This document shows, piece after piece, positions 21,511-31,130 of a DNA stretch of 64,000 bases (its first letter is position 1; each line of letters begins with the position of its first letter). A program made the translations under genes and the position numbers. The stretch is from CADCWK01 sp035944555 (GTDB taxonomy: Bacteria > Chloroflexota > Chloroflexia > Thermomicrobiales > UBA6265). The notes beneath the pieces are model-generated. The model was not told the DNA's origin and did no database searches. It saw only the letters and a program-made list of their open reading frames with translations. Where the stretch lies: NCBI GenBank assembly GCA_035944555.1, contig DASZAY010000026.1, forward strand, positions 186,001 through 250,000. The letters are read 5' to 3'.

Positions 21511-21896
21511 TCCTGACCCGTCCGGACCACCTGCTGCGGCTGGAGGCCGGTGCCATCGCGATCGGCGCGCTGGCGGTCTTCCTCGCCCTGGATGGCACTT
21601 GGTGGTGGGTGCCTGTCCTGTTCCTCGTCCCGGATCTGTCGGCCGCCGGGTATCTCGCCGGGCCACGGGTGGGAGCGGCGAGCTACAACGCGGCTCATAC
21701 CCTGGTCGGCCCGGTCCTCCTCGTCCTGGCCGGGCTCTGGATGGGTAGCGACCTCGTCATGCACCTGGCGCTGATCTGGGTGTTCCACATCGGGGTCGAC
21801 CGCGTCGCTGGCTACGGCTTGAAGCTGCCGGACGCCTTCACCTCGACGCACATGGGACGGGTCGGGCCCCGGCGCGCCGCACCGCGCCAGGGCTGA
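21507..21896 (+). CDS. DUF4260 family membrane protein
   Basis: 129 residues with four hydrophobic segments. FLVPDLSAAGYLAGPRVGA, SYNAAHTL and HIGVDRVAGYGLK are the conserved elements of DUF4260, a small integral membrane family of unknown role. It is translationally coupled to the preceding membrane gene by a 4-base overlap and ends 12 bases before the convergent peptidase gene. Confidence 0.85.
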   Translation: MILTRPDHLLRLEAGAIAIGALAVFLALDGTWWWVPVLFLVPDLSAAGYLAGPRVGAASYNAAHTLVGPVLLVLAGLWMGSDLVMHLALIWVFHIGVDRVAGYGLKLPDAFTSTHMGRVGPRRAAPRQG

Positions 21897-21908
21897 TGAC
21901 CAGGCCAG

Positions 21909-24233
21909 CTAGAGGTAACGATCCATCCAGCCGACCAGCCGGGTCATATGCTCGATGCGGTGCTTCGGCTTGCCGCCCCGGGTCAGGCCGTGGCTCTCGT
22001 CCGGGAACCGGACCAGCTCGACCGTCCGTCCCAGCTGCTTGAGCGCCACGTAGAGCTGCTCGGCCTGCTCCATCGGGCAGCGATGGTCCTCCTCGGCGTG
22101 GAGGATCAGCAGCGGCGTGGTGATGTCGCGGACGTAGGTGATCGGCGACAGCTCCATGTACCGCCGGGTCATTTCGGGACTGTCCCACGGTGCCCCGCCG
22201 ATCTCGTGGAACATCGAGATCACGGCGATGTCGTCCGTCCCGTACATGGAGTACATGTTCGAGATCGTCCGCTGGGTGACGGCGGCGCGGAACCGGTCGG
22301 TGTGACCGATCATCCAGTTCGTCATGAAGCCGCCGTACGACCCGCCGGCGACGCCGAGGCGCTGCGGGTCCAGGTTGGCGTGGGCGATGGCCGCGTCGAC
22401 GACGGCCATCTGCTGCGGATGGTCGACCTCACCCCACTTGCCGCGGAGCGCCTCGGTGAACGCCTGCTCGTAGCCGGTACTGCCCTGCGGGTTGGCGAAG
22501 ATCACCGCGTACCCGCGACCAGCCAGGACCTGGAACTCGTGGAAGTAGCCCAGCCCGTACATCGTGTGTGGGCCACCGTGAATCTCCAGCACCGCTGGGA
22601 CCTTGACGCCAGGCGCCGCGGCCGGACCGCTCGGCCGCATCACCCAGCCCTGGATCCGGACACCCTCATGGACGACATCCAGTTCCTCCGGCAGGCTCAG
22701 CGCCAGCTCGCGGAGCAGGTCGGCGTTGAAATGGGTCAGGACGCGCTCGTCCTCGCCCGCCGCGACGAGGTGGATCTCCGGCGGGGTGACCGGGTCGTGG
22801 ACGGCGATGGCCATCCGGGAGCCATCGGCGATGGTTGGGTCGAGGGCGAAGGCGCCCACCTGGCGCGACCCGGCCGTCACCGGCGTGACCGGCCCCGGCC
22901 CGGTCTCCGGCACCGACACGCGCTGGACATGGGCGACGCCGTCCCGCCCGACGATGACGAAGATCGACTGGCCGTCCGGCGCCCAGGCCGGCGGGGCGGA
23001 GGGGAAGGCGGCCGTGTCGCCGATGGCACCGTTGGCGATCGACCGGTCGTAGCCGGTGGTCAGCGCGCGGGGAGTGCCGCCGCCGGACGAGACTACCCAG
23101 AGGTGGTCGTCCGGGGCCTCCTGCTCCATGTCGTCCGTGCCGGTGAAGGCCAGCCAGCGCCCATCCGGGGAGTACGACGGACGCCCGTACTGGCCCTGCC
23201 CGTCCGTGATCCGCTTCGGCGGGGACCCCGGCACGACGGTCCAGATGTCGTTGGTCCGCTGCAATTCCCAGTTGGCGTCGCGGTTGGCGGCGAAAGCGAT
23301 CTCCCGGCCGGACGGCGACCACACCGGGCTGGCGTGGTCGGACTGGCCGTGGGTGATCTGCTCGGGCTCATTGCCGGAATCGACATCGACGATGAACAGG
23401 TGGTCGCGCTTGCCGCCGAGGAATCCCTTGCCGTCGAACTTGTAGCGGACGTCGCGGATCACCTTGACGTCGCTCCCCGGGTTGTTGTCCTCCGGGGTGA
23501 CGGTCGAGACGAAGGCGACGCGACGGCCGTCCGGCGCCCAGACCGGGGAGCTGACGCCGTTCTCCAGATCCGTCACCCGGCGGGCCTCGCCAGCCGTCGC
23601 CGGGATCACCCAGAGGTTGCTGCCCCGGGTGTCGCGGTTGGACGTGAACAGCAGCCGGGAGCCGTCCGGCGACCACTGTGGCGACGTGTCCCGCTTCGTC
23701 CCGGCGGTCAACTGGCGCGGTTCGCCGCCGTCCGGTCCGGTCGGCACCAGCCAGATCGCGGCGCGGTAGCCGTCGTCCTCCAGGTCCGTGGTCTGGACGG
23801 AGACGGCGACCATCCGGCCGTCCGGGCTGATCGCCGGAGCGCCGACGACGGCGATCCGGGCGATGTCGTCCGGTGTCGGCGGGCGACCACCCTTGGCCGC
23901 GGCGGTGACGGGCGGTTGCGACGCGGGGACAGCTGGCTCCTCCGGAGCCTCCCCGGAACGGTTGACCAGGTCGAGGTCGACCGGGACCGGATCGCCGACG
24001 GCCGAGACCGCCTCGTCGCCGCCGGGCAACGGCGCGTCGTCGGAAACGGGGGGGGTGTTAGCGGCCGGGCCGGCGGGCGTATCGGTCCCCGGCTCGCCAG
24101 CCGCCCCCTGCGAGGCGGCCTCGTCCTCGATCAGCGTCTCGGGCGCGGGCGTGTCGTTCCTGCCCTTACCCTTCTTCCCCTTGCCACCCTTGCCGCCGAC
24201 GTCCTTCGACTTGTCCTTGTCCTTCTTGCCCAT
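21909..24233 (-). CDS. S9 family prolyl oligopeptidase/acylaminoacyl-peptidase
   Basis: 774 residues. A Lys/Gly-rich start (MGKKDKDKSKD) and a low-complexity Pro/Ala/acidic stretch of 120 residues precede a TolB/WD40-like propeller (about 130-480; repeated PDGRxxAF units) and an alpha/beta-hydrolase domain (about 510-774). The catalytic residues are Ser632 in GGSYGGF, Asp716 in HAEEDHRCP and His near 747 in DESHG. It should cleave short peptides, releasing N-terminal residues or dipeptides, in the cytosol since there is no signal peptide. The ATG at 24233 has a somewhat distant GGGAG. The basic N-terminal tail is unusual for the family. Confidence 0.92.
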   Translation of the reverse strand: MGKKDKDKSKDVGGKGGKGKKGKGRNDTPAPETLIEDEAASQGAAGEPGTDTPAGPAANTPPVSDDAPLPGGDEAVSAVGDPVPVDLDLVNRSGEAPEEPAVPASQPPVTAAAKGGRPPTPDDIARIAVVGAPAISPDGRMVAVSVQTTDLEDDGYRAAIWLVPTGPDGGEPRQLTAGTKRDTSPQWSPDGSRLLFTSNRDTRGSNLWVIPATAGEARRVTDLENGVSSPVWAPDGRRVAFVSTVTPEDNNPGSDVKVIRDVRYKFDGKGFLGGKRDHLFIVDVDSGNEPEQITHGQSDHASPVWSPSGREIAFAANRDANWELQRTNDIWTVVPGSPPKRITDGQGQYGRPSYSPDGRWLAFTGTDDMEQEAPDDHLWVVSSGGGTPRALTTGYDRSIANGAIGDTAAFPSAPPAWAPDGQSIFVIVGRDGVAHVQRVSVPETGPGPVTPVTAGSRQVGAFALDPTIADGSRMAIAVHDPVTPPEIHLVAAGEDERVLTHFNADLLRELALSLPEELDVVHEGVRIQGWVMRPSGPAAAPGVKVPAVLEIHGGPHTMYGLGYFHEFQVLAGRGYAVIFANPQGSTGYEQAFTEALRGKWGEVDHPQQMAVVDAAIAHANLDPQRLGVAGGSYGGFMTNWMIGHTDRFRAAVTQRTISNMYSMYGTDDIAVISMFHEIGGAPWDSPEMTRRYMELSPITYVRDITTPLLILHAEEDHRCPMEQAEQLYVALKQLGRTVELVRFPDESHGLTRGGKPKHRIEHMTRLVGWMDRYL

Positions 24234-24519
24234 CTGGATGTGTGCTCCCGTCTGCGTGCGCTCGGTGATTCGTTGCTGTGTTACTTGCCGCACGAACGGT
24301 ACCGGTTCCGGTCACTTGCCGCGCGGCACCCCTGGCGCCGCCAAGCGGCCAGCTGGCAGCAGGTGGCAAGGCTTGGAGCCACCCCATGGACGGTCGGGAC
24401 CGCTCCGGGGCCCTCTGGGACGACCCTGCCCTCGGCCTTGCGACGGGGCCGGCCGGAGCTTCCGTAGTCAGTTCGCCCACGTCCGACCGCGCCGCTCTCG
24501 GACCGGCAACGGGAGAGGA

Positions 24520-25146
24520 TCAGCCGTCGAGGTTGGCCCGGGCGCGGGCCTTGATCTGCGCGACGACCTCACCCTTGGCGTCGGCGTAGTGCTGGACGTA
24601 GCGCCAGGTCCTGGCGCCCAGCTCCCGCTTGGTCGCGGCGTAGAGCTCACGATCGGCATCGTTGGCCCGCAGCCAGTCCCGGAACCGGATCATGTCGTCC
24701 AGCTCGGAGCAGCCTTCGGTGAAGATGTGGACGTTGGTATCCTCGTCGGCGCGGGTTACGACGCGGTGCTCGAACCAGTCCGGCTCCCGGATCGTCAGCC
24801 TGAACCCCGCCGCGACGAGATCGGGAAGGTAGGCGTCCTCGTCGGACGAGTCCGGGACGGCGAGGATGATGTCGATCCGCGGCTTGGCGATCAGGCCAGG
24901 GACCGACGTGGAGCCGACATGCTCCAGCAGCCGGACGCGGTCGCCGAGCGCCGCCCGGATCATGCCCGCCAGCCGGTCGTAGCGCCGCGGCCAATCCGGG
25001 TCGTATTCCGCGAGGTGGATCGTCCTGTTGTGCTCTGCCATCCCGTCCACCCGGGCCGCGATGATCTCGTCGTCCCGCCGGTCCCGGTCGCGATATCCGG
25101 CGACATCGCCGGATGCCTTCACCGCGTGCCGCTGCTCGCTGGTCAT
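24520..25146 (-). CDS. GrpB family nucleotidyltransferase-fold protein (UPF0157)
   Basis: 208 residues. YDPDWPRRYDRLAG, LLEHVGSTSVPGL, KPRIDIILAV and LRANDADRELYAATKREL are the standard GrpB/UPF0157 motifs, a nucleotidyltransferase fold of unknown substrate. ATG at 25146 follows GGGGAG; the family core begins about 40 residues later, and an internal ATG at residue 36 is a possible alternative start. The gene stands alone. Confidence 0.88.
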   Translation of the reverse strand: MTSEQRHAVKASGDVAGYRDRDRRDDEIIAARVDGMAEHNRTIHLAEYDPDWPRRYDRLAGMIRAALGDRVRLLEHVGSTSVPGLIAKPRIDIILAVPDSSDEDAYLPDLVAAGFRLTIREPDWFEHRVVTRADEDTNVHIFTEGCSELDDMIRFRDWLRANDADRELYAATKRELGARTWRYVQHYADAKGEVVAQIKARARANLDG

Positions 25147-25327
25147 GGTGCCGCTCCCCGTTTCGAGGGTGACTGCGGCGGACCTGGACGGTCGTGCCGC
25201 ACTCTGCGCCGCCGTGGGCAGCGGAACATCGTAGCACCGCCCGAGTCCAGGAGTTGACCGACGGGGACCGTCCCGGCAGACTGGCGCGGCGGCGAGCCCC
25301 TGGTGACGCCGCCGGATCGAGGGCCTC

Positions 25328-26677
25328 TTGCCCCGGCCATACGACGACCCGTGTGCGCCACGAGAGGTTGCTGCCATCCATCCGCCACTGCCCGATCCTG
25401 GATCGCCTCCCGGCGTGAGCGCCGGCGACATCACCCACCCGCGCCAGTTCCACCGCCTCTGGGGGAGCGCCGCCGCATCCAACGGTGCCGATGGGCTGGC
25501 CATGTTCGCCGGACCGCTGCTGGCCGCGGCGCTCACCCGTGACCCGGTGCTGATCGCCACTCTCGCCGTAACCCAGCAATTGCCGTGGCTGCTGTTCCCA
25601 CTGATCAGCGGTGCCATCGTCGACCGGCTGGATCGCCGCCGGGTCATGGCCGCCGTCCAGCTCACCCGCGTCGGGCTGATCGGCGGGCTGGGCGTCGTCG
25701 TCGCGCTCGACGCCGCGTCGCTCCCGCTGCTGTATGCGGTGTTCTTCCTCGTCGGGGTCGCCGAGACCGTCTTCGACCCGGCGTCGGTGACCGTGCTGCC
25801 CACGATCGTCCGGCGGGCGGATCTGCCCCGGGCCAACGCCCGGCTGGCTGGCACGATGACCGTGATGAACCAGTTCACCGGGCCGCCGCTGGGCGGTCTG
25901 CTGTTCGGTCTGGCCGCGGCGACGCCGTTCCTGGTCGCCGGGTCGCTCTATGCCGCCGCGGCTGCCGGGGTACTGGCGCTGCGCGGCTCGTTCCGGCAGA
26001 CGGGGGACGGCTCCCGGCCGACGCCCCGCCGGCTGGCCACGGAGATCGGGGAGGGCGTCCGCTGGCTGGTGGCTCATCGCTTTCTCCGGACCCTGGCGAT
26101 CACGATCGGCGTGATGAACGTTACGATGGGCGGAATCCTCGCCATCATGGTCCTCGTCGCCTACGACCGGCTCGGGCTGACCGCGTTCCAGTTCGGCCTG
26201 TTCAACATCGCCTACGCCAGCGGCGGGGTGATCGCCGCGCTGCTCGCCCACCGGGTCATCCAGCGGTTCGGCTCCGCGGCGATCCTGCGCTGGGGCCTGG
26301 TGCTCGAGATCCTGACGTGGGTCGTGTTCGGCGTGTCGGCCAACGTCTGGGTGGTCGGCGCGGTCTGGGCGGCGTTCGGCTTCCACGCCATCGCCTGGGG
26401 CACCGTTTCCGTCACGGTTCGGCAGACGCTCGTCCCCTCGGCCCTGCTCGGCCGGGTGACGAGCGCCTACATGACGATCGCGGTCGGAGGCAGCGCGATC
26501 GGCGCGTTGATCGGCGGGCTGCTCGTCAGCGGCATCGGCCTGACCGCGCCCTTCTGGTTTGCTGTCGTGCTGGATACGGCCGTGCTGGGCTGGGCGTGGC
26601 GGACGCTTGGTCGTGTCCCGGTGGAACTCGACGAATCACCCGCAGAGGTGAGCAATTCCGCGCGAGAGCAATCGTGA
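25328..26677 (+). CDS. MFS transporter (MFS_3/EntS-like)
   Basis: Up to 449 residues with 12 predicted helices. FHRLWGSAAASNGADGLA opens the first helix, ISGAIVDRLDRRRVM is the loop 2-3 signature, and the symmetric motif ALLAHRVIQRFGSAAIL lies in the second half. This is the family of EntS and macrolide exporters; substrate unknown. The TTG at 25328 has GAGGG just upstream, but a GTG at 25415 would give the usual short N-terminus, so the start is uncertain. It is followed 88 bases later by the GH13 gene. Confidence 0.85.
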   Translation: MPRPYDDPCAPREVAAIHPPLPDPGSPPGVSAGDITHPRQFHRLWGSAAASNGADGLAMFAGPLLAAALTRDPVLIATLAVTQQLPWLLFPLISGAIVDRLDRRRVMAAVQLTRVGLIGGLGVVVALDAASLPLLYAVFFLVGVAETVFDPASVTVLPTIVRRADLPRANARLAGTMTVMNQFTGPPLGGLLFGLAAATPFLVAGSLYAAAAAGVLALRGSFRQTGDGSRPTPRRLATEIGEGVRWLVAHRFLRTLAITIGVMNVTMGGILAIMVLVAYDRLGLTAFQFGLFNIAYASGGVIAALLAHRVIQRFGSAAILRWGLVLEILTWVVFGVSANVWVVGAVWAAFGFHAIAWGTVSVTVRQTLVPSALLGRVTSAYMTIAVGGSAIGALIGGLLVSGIGLTAPFWFAVVLDTAVLGWAWRTLGRVPVELDESPAEVSNSAREQS

Positions 26678-26765
26678 ACTCTTCCAGGGGGCACGGCAAT
26701 CGCGGGGTCCCGCAGCAGTTGATCGATGTCGCACAGAGCGACGTGAACCAATCGAGGGAGAACCG

Positions 26766-28445
26766 ATGCCCCAGGTCTATTCCGGCAGCCTGAGTGATCT
26801 CTGGTATCAGAACACGATCTGGTACGGGATCGACGTCGAGGCCTTCCAGGACTCCGACGGCGATGGCGTCGGCGACTTCATCGGGTTGACCCAGCGCCTG
26901 AACTACCTGGCCGGCATCGGCGTCAACTGTGTCTGGCTGCTGCCCTTCTATCCCTCGCCCAACCGGGACAACGGCTATGACGTCTCGGACTACTACGGCG
27001 TCGACCCACGGCTGGGCACGCTCGGCGACTTCGTCGAGTTTGTCCGGCAGGCCGACGAGCTGGGTATCCGCGTCATCATCGACCTGGTCGTCAACCACAC
27101 CTCCGACGAGCATCCCTGGTTCCGGGCGGCACGCGACGACCCGGACTCCCGGTACCGTGACTACTACGTCTGGGTGGACGAGCGTCCCGAAGATCACGAC
27201 AAGACGATCGTGTTCCCGGGTGAGCAGACGACCAACTGGACACTCGACGAGCGGTCCGGGCAGTACTACCGGCACGTCTTCTACGACTTCATGCCCGACC
27301 TCAACGTCGCCAACCCACAGGTCGTCGAGGAGATCTTCAAGGTCATCGGGTTCTGGCTGGAGCTGGGCGTCTCCGGCTTCCGCGTTGACGCCGCACCGTT
27401 CCTGATCGAGGACACGGAATTCGAGCAGTACGACGTCGATGACCCGCAGGCCTTCCTGCGGGACCTGCGGCACTTCCTCTCGACCCGCCGCGGTGACGCC
27501 GTGCTCTTCGCCGAGGCGAACGTCCCGCCCGATCAGCTGTCGAGGTACTTCGCCGACGGCAATGCGATGAACCTGCTGTTCAACTTCGTCGTCAACAACG
27601 GCGTCTGGCTGGCGATGGCGCGCGAGCAGGCCGCGCCCATCGCGGACGGGTTCAACGCGCTGCCGTCGATCCCGCCGATGTGCCAGTGGGCCAACTTCCT
27701 CCATACCTACGACGAACTGGACCTGTCACGACTGCCCGAGCCGGAGCGGAACGAAATCTTCGCCGCCTTCGCCCCGGACGACGACATGCGCATCTACGGC
27801 CGGGGGATCCGCCGTCGCGTGTCATCCATGCTGGGCGGTGACATCCGGCGCGTCATGCTCGCCTACAGCCTGCTGTTCACGTTGCCGGGTACCCCGGTGC
27901 TGATCTACGGGGACGAGGTCGGCATGGGCGAGGATCTGTCGCAGCCCGGCCGCTTCCCGACCCGGACGCCGATGCAGTGGTCTGATGACCCGAATGGTGG
28001 CTTCTCCACGGCACCGGCGGACAAACTCGTCCGGCCCGTCATCGACGAGGGCGACTACGGCTACCAGCAGGTCAACGTCGTGGAGGCGCAGCGCGACCGG
28101 AGTTCGCTGCTCAACCGGATCGAGTACATGATCCGGAGCCGCCGGGAAGCGCCCGAGTTCGGGTGCGGTGAGCCTCGTCTCCTGCAGACCGGCGACGACG
28201 CTGTCCTCGCTCATCGCTGCGACTGGCGCGGCCGGACCGCCGTCGCCGTCCACAACCTCTCCGGCGAGGAGCGCATGGTCCGGCTTGATCTGGGGGATGT
28301 CAGAGATGTCGGTTCCGGGCCGATCCGGGAAACGCTGGGCAACCGCGAATACGACGCGCCCACTGGTGAGCCGCTCGAGATCATGCTCGACCCCTACGGC
28401 TTCCGCTGGTTCCGGATCGACGGCCTCCGTGCAGAAGTGGTCTAG
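26766..28445 (+). CDS. GH13 alpha-glucan enzyme, trehalose synthase-like (TreS family)
   Basis: 559 residues. DLVVNHTSDEHPWF, GFRVDAAPF (nucleophile Asp208), LFAEANV (acid/base Glu250) and TYDELDL (Asp316) mark the four GH13 regions, and YGRGIRRR and RTPMQWS are typical of the trehalose synthase/maltosyltransferase-like group (GH13 subfamily 16). It may interconvert maltose and trehalose or act on a related glucoside. The conserved His before the third catalytic Asp is Tyr315 here. Lack of a signal peptide places it in the cytosol. ATG follows GGGAGA. It may be cotranscribed with the P-loop kinase gene that starts 36 bases later. Confidence 0.85.
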   Translation: MPQVYSGSLSDLWYQNTIWYGIDVEAFQDSDGDGVGDFIGLTQRLNYLAGIGVNCVWLLPFYPSPNRDNGYDVSDYYGVDPRLGTLGDFVEFVRQADELGIRVIIDLVVNHTSDEHPWFRAARDDPDSRYRDYYVWVDERPEDHDKTIVFPGEQTTNWTLDERSGQYYRHVFYDFMPDLNVANPQVVEEIFKVIGFWLELGVSGFRVDAAPFLIEDTEFEQYDVDDPQAFLRDLRHFLSTRRGDAVLFAEANVPPDQLSRYFADGNAMNLLFNFVVNNGVWLAMAREQAAPIADGFNALPSIPPMCQWANFLHTYDELDLSRLPEPERNEIFAAFAPDDDMRIYGRGIRRRVSSMLGGDIRRVMLAYSLLFTLPGTPVLIYGDEVGMGEDLSQPGRFPTRTPMQWSDDPNGGFSTAPADKLVRPVIDEGDYGYQQVNVVEAQRDRSSLLNRIEYMIRSRREAPEFGCGEPRLLQTGDDAVLAHRCDWRGRTAVAVHNLSGEERMVRLDLGDVRDVGSGPIRETLGNREYDAPTGEPLEIMLDPYGFRWFRIDGLRAEVV

Positions 28446-28481
28446 ACCTCGCCACCTCGCCAATCACACGGAGGTCGCCGC

Positions 28482-29054
28482 ATGCCGGCCATCCCGTCGC
28501 CGCCTCCACTCGTCCTCATCACCGGCGCCCCGGCATCCGGCAAGACGACGCTGGCCCGGGTGCTCGGCGAGGTGACGGGCTGGCCGGTGCTGCACCGGGA
28601 CGCGATCAAGGAGACCCTGCTCGACGAATGGGGAGCGGCGGACCGCGCGGCGTCGCGCCGGATCGGCGGGATCTCCTGGTCGCTGTTCCATCTTCTGCTG
28701 GATGAACTGGCCGGCCGGGCGCCCGTGATCGCCGACGCGAACCTCACCGGGCCGGGGATCGATCGCGTTCTGTCGCTGCTGGCGCGCTCCGGAGCCGCCG
28801 TGCTGGACTGCCAAGCCGACCGGTCAACGCTGCACCGCCGCGTCCTGGCCCGGACCGACGATCCTACCCGCCACGCCGGCCACTTCGACGTCGACGCCTG
28901 GCCCGAGCTCATCGGGGCCCTGGACCGGGGCGACTATCAGCCCCGGGCCTGGCCCTGCCCATCGCTACTCGTGGACACGACCGCGGACGACGCGGTTGAC
29001 CCTGTGGCCGTCATCCGGTGGCTGCGGGACGACGCCGGTCTCCACATCCCGTGA
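28482..29054 (+). CDS. P-loop kinase-like protein (AAA_33 type)
   Basis: 190 residues. GAPASGKTTLARVLGE is a Walker A loop near residue 15, HRDAIKETLLDEWG follows as in zeta-toxin and adenylylsulfate-kinase-like small-molecule kinases, and VIADANLTGP resembles the Walker B strand. It likely phosphorylates a small molecule; the substrate is unknown. ATG follows GGAGG. The neighbouring GH13 enzyme makes a sugar or sugar derivative conceivable as substrate, but this is only context. Confidence 0.78.
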   Translation: MPAIPSPPPLVLITGAPASGKTTLARVLGEVTGWPVLHRDAIKETLLDEWGAADRAASRRIGGISWSLFHLLLDELAGRAPVIADANLTGPGIDRVLSLLARSGAAVLDCQADRSTLHRRVLARTDDPTRHAGHFDVDAWPELIGALDRGDYQPRAWPCPSLLVDTTADDAVDPVAVIRWLRDDAGLHIP

Positions 29055-29096
29055 GCACGCCCCGGGTCGGTGCATGTCCAAGATGACCGCCGAGCA

Positions 29097-29124
29097 TGAC
29101 CCCGGACGTCATGGTCCGGGGTCA
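29097..29124. terminator. Intergenic hairpin after the P-loop kinase gene
   Basis: TGACCCCGGAC (29097-29107) pairs perfectly with GTCCGGGGTCA (29114-29124) around a 6-base loop. It sits between the kinase gene and the monooxygenase gene. No U tract follows, so termination may be partial. Confidence 0.45.
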
Positions 29125-29180
29125 GCGCCTGCCTGATGCTGTCCCCGTTCATCCGTCAGATCGGACAGGAGGGCCCATCC

Positions 29181-29510
29181 ATGGCAGTCACCTACGAGAT
29201 CCGGTTCACCATTGCCTCCGGTCAGCACGACCGGTTTCTCGGCCTGCTCGCGGGCGTCCTGGACGCGATGCGGCGCGAGCCGATGTTCCACCGCGCCTCG
29301 CTCCACGAGGACCCGGAAGACGACCATCGATTCATGCTGGTCGAGACCTGGGAGGATCATGACGACGTCATCACGGTCCAGCTGGCACGGCCGTACCGGC
29401 GGGCCTTCCACGAGGCGCTGCCGGAGGTGCTCGCCACGGAGCGGGAGATCAGCGTCTGGCGACCGTTGAGGTCTGACGACCGGGCGACGCCCGGATCCAT
29501 GCCCCACTGA
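29181..29510 (+). CDS. Antibiotic biosynthesis monooxygenase-fold protein (YgiN-like)
   Basis: 109 residues of the dimeric ferredoxin-like ABM fold. YEIRFTIASGQHDRF, the central FHRASLHEDPEDDHRFMLVE with a D..F.L.E pattern, and TWEDHDDV are typical of putative quinol monooxygenases. Such proteins act without cofactor on quinols or serve as heme-degrading or stress proteins. ATG at 29181 follows AGGAGG; upstream in-frame codons are not convincing. Confidence 0.8.
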   Translation: MAVTYEIRFTIASGQHDRFLGLLAGVLDAMRREPMFHRASLHEDPEDDHRFMLVETWEDHDDVITVQLARPYRRAFHEALPEVLATEREISVWRPLRSDDRATPGSMPH

Positions 29511-29699
29511 CAGACCAGCTGGGCCGCCCTCCCTGGGCAGGGGGAACGGTCCGGGTTTTGCAAGTAGTCGGTTGCTTTATCCGGTGGGCGGGGAGTACGC
29601 TCCGCAGGCTCCGGGCACCGCGGCATCGTCCGCGGCGTCTCTCCCGTGGACGGGAGCGGCAGAGCCCTCACGAGATCAGACGAGAAGGACCTTTCCACG

Positions 29700-31130
29700 A
29701 TGGCGCAGCCCGGTCTGCGGGTCATGTTCAGTGCCCAGTACGCCACCCGGTCGTTCGCCATCGCTGGCGCCACGATGCTCGCCGCGGTCAATGTCCTGAT
29801 CGCCTCGACGGTCCTCCCGTCCGCCGTCAAGGATATCGGCGGCCAGAACCTCTACGCCTGGAGCACGACGCTGTACGTCGTCGCCAGCATCATCGGCGCG
29901 TCGATCGCCCCGCGCATGCTCGCCCGTTCCGGCGCGTTGTTCGCCTACCGCATCGCCATCCTGGTCTTCTTCCTGGGGGCGCTGGTCTGCACCATCGCGC
30001 CGACGATGGAGATCCTGCTCGGTGGCCGGACCGTCCAGGGGTTCGGCGGCGGCTTCATGGCCGCGCTGACCTACGCCGTGATCCGGCAAGCCTTCCCCCA
30101 GCCGCTCTGGCCGCGCGCCTTCGCCATCACCAACGCCATGTGGGGCATCGCCACCGTCGCCGGACCGACCATCGGCGGGGTGTTCAGCACGCTCGGCGTC
30201 TGGCGGTTGGCGTTCGGCGCGGTCCTGCCGATCGCGGTGATCCTGCTGGTCCTGTTCGAGCGGTCGCTGCGCGGGATCGAGCGGCAGGACATGACGGTCA
30301 CTCGGTTCCCCGCCCTCCAGCTCGGGCTCCTGGCCGGAGCCGTGCTGGCCGTCTCGGCCGGCAGCATCTCGTCGGCGGTCCTGTCGAACATCGCCGGGAT
30401 CATCGCCGCCGCGCTCCTGCTGGCCGGGCTGGTCGCCGTAGAGCGACGCTCCGAGCACAAGCTGATGCCGACCGGCTCGTTCAGTCTCGCCTCCCCGATC
30501 GGCGCGGCGATGGCGACGATGGTGCTGCTGATCATCGGTGTCAGCGCGGAGATCTTCGCGCCGTACTTCCTCCAGGAACTGCACGGCCTGTCGCCGCTCG
30601 GTGCCGCCTACATGGTCGCGCTGCTGTCGGCCGGCTGGACCCTGTCGGCCCTCTACACGGCCGGGCTGAATGGTCGCCAGCGCCGGATCGCGATCCAGGG
30701 GAGCCCGGTGGTGATGCTGGCTGGCCTGATCGTCCTCACGATCACGATGCCGATCGAGAATGCCTCCCTCGGCGCGACGATCGCGACCGGCGTCGGCCTG
30801 ACCCTGCTCGGGATCGGGATCGGGATCGCCTTCTCCCACCTGCTCACCCAGATCCTGGCCAACGCCGTGGAGCGTGAGCAGGCCGGCGCGGCCTCCGCGA
30901 TGACGACTGTCCAGCTGGTCGCGACGGCCTTCGGCGCGGCGTTCGGCGGCGTGATCACCAATCTCACCGACTACTCCAACCTGGCGTCCGGCGGCACGGC
31001 GCTGGCCGCGACCTGGTACTACGGGCTCTTCTGCCTCGCGCCGCTCGGAGCCCTGTTCGTCGCCCGCCGCGTCGTCCGGCACCTGACGACCGCGGATACG
31101 CACGAACCGGTGCCTGCCCACGGCGCCTGA
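29700..31130 (+). CDS. MFS drug-resistance-type transporter (DHA2-like)
   Basis: 476 residues with about 14 helices. AAVNVLIASTVLPSAVKDIGG and GRTVQGFGGGFMAAL (motif A/C-like, near 100) place it in the DHA2 multidrug group driven by the proton gradient. ATG at 29700 follows GAAGGA. Single gene, convergent with the TrxR-like gene 143 bases away, and I see no strong terminator between them. Substrate unknown. Confidence 0.85.
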   Translation: MAQPGLRVMFSAQYATRSFAIAGATMLAAVNVLIASTVLPSAVKDIGGQNLYAWSTTLYVVASIIGASIAPRMLARSGALFAYRIAILVFFLGALVCTIAPTMEILLGGRTVQGFGGGFMAALTYAVIRQAFPQPLWPRAFAITNAMWGIATVAGPTIGGVFSTLGVWRLAFGAVLPIAVILLVLFERSLRGIERQDMTVTRFPALQLGLLAGAVLAVSAGSISSAVLSNIAGIIAAALLLAGLVAVERRSEHKLMPTGSFSLASPIGAAMATMVLLIIGVSAEIFAPYFLQELHGLSPLGAAYMVALLSAGWTLSALYTAGLNGRQRRIAIQGSPVVMLAGLIVLTITMPIENASLGATIATGVGLTLLGIGIGIAFSHLLTQILANAVEREQAGAASAMTTVQLVATAFGAAFGGVITNLTDYSNLASGGTALAATWYYGLFCLAPLGALFVARRVVRHLTTADTHEPVPAHGA

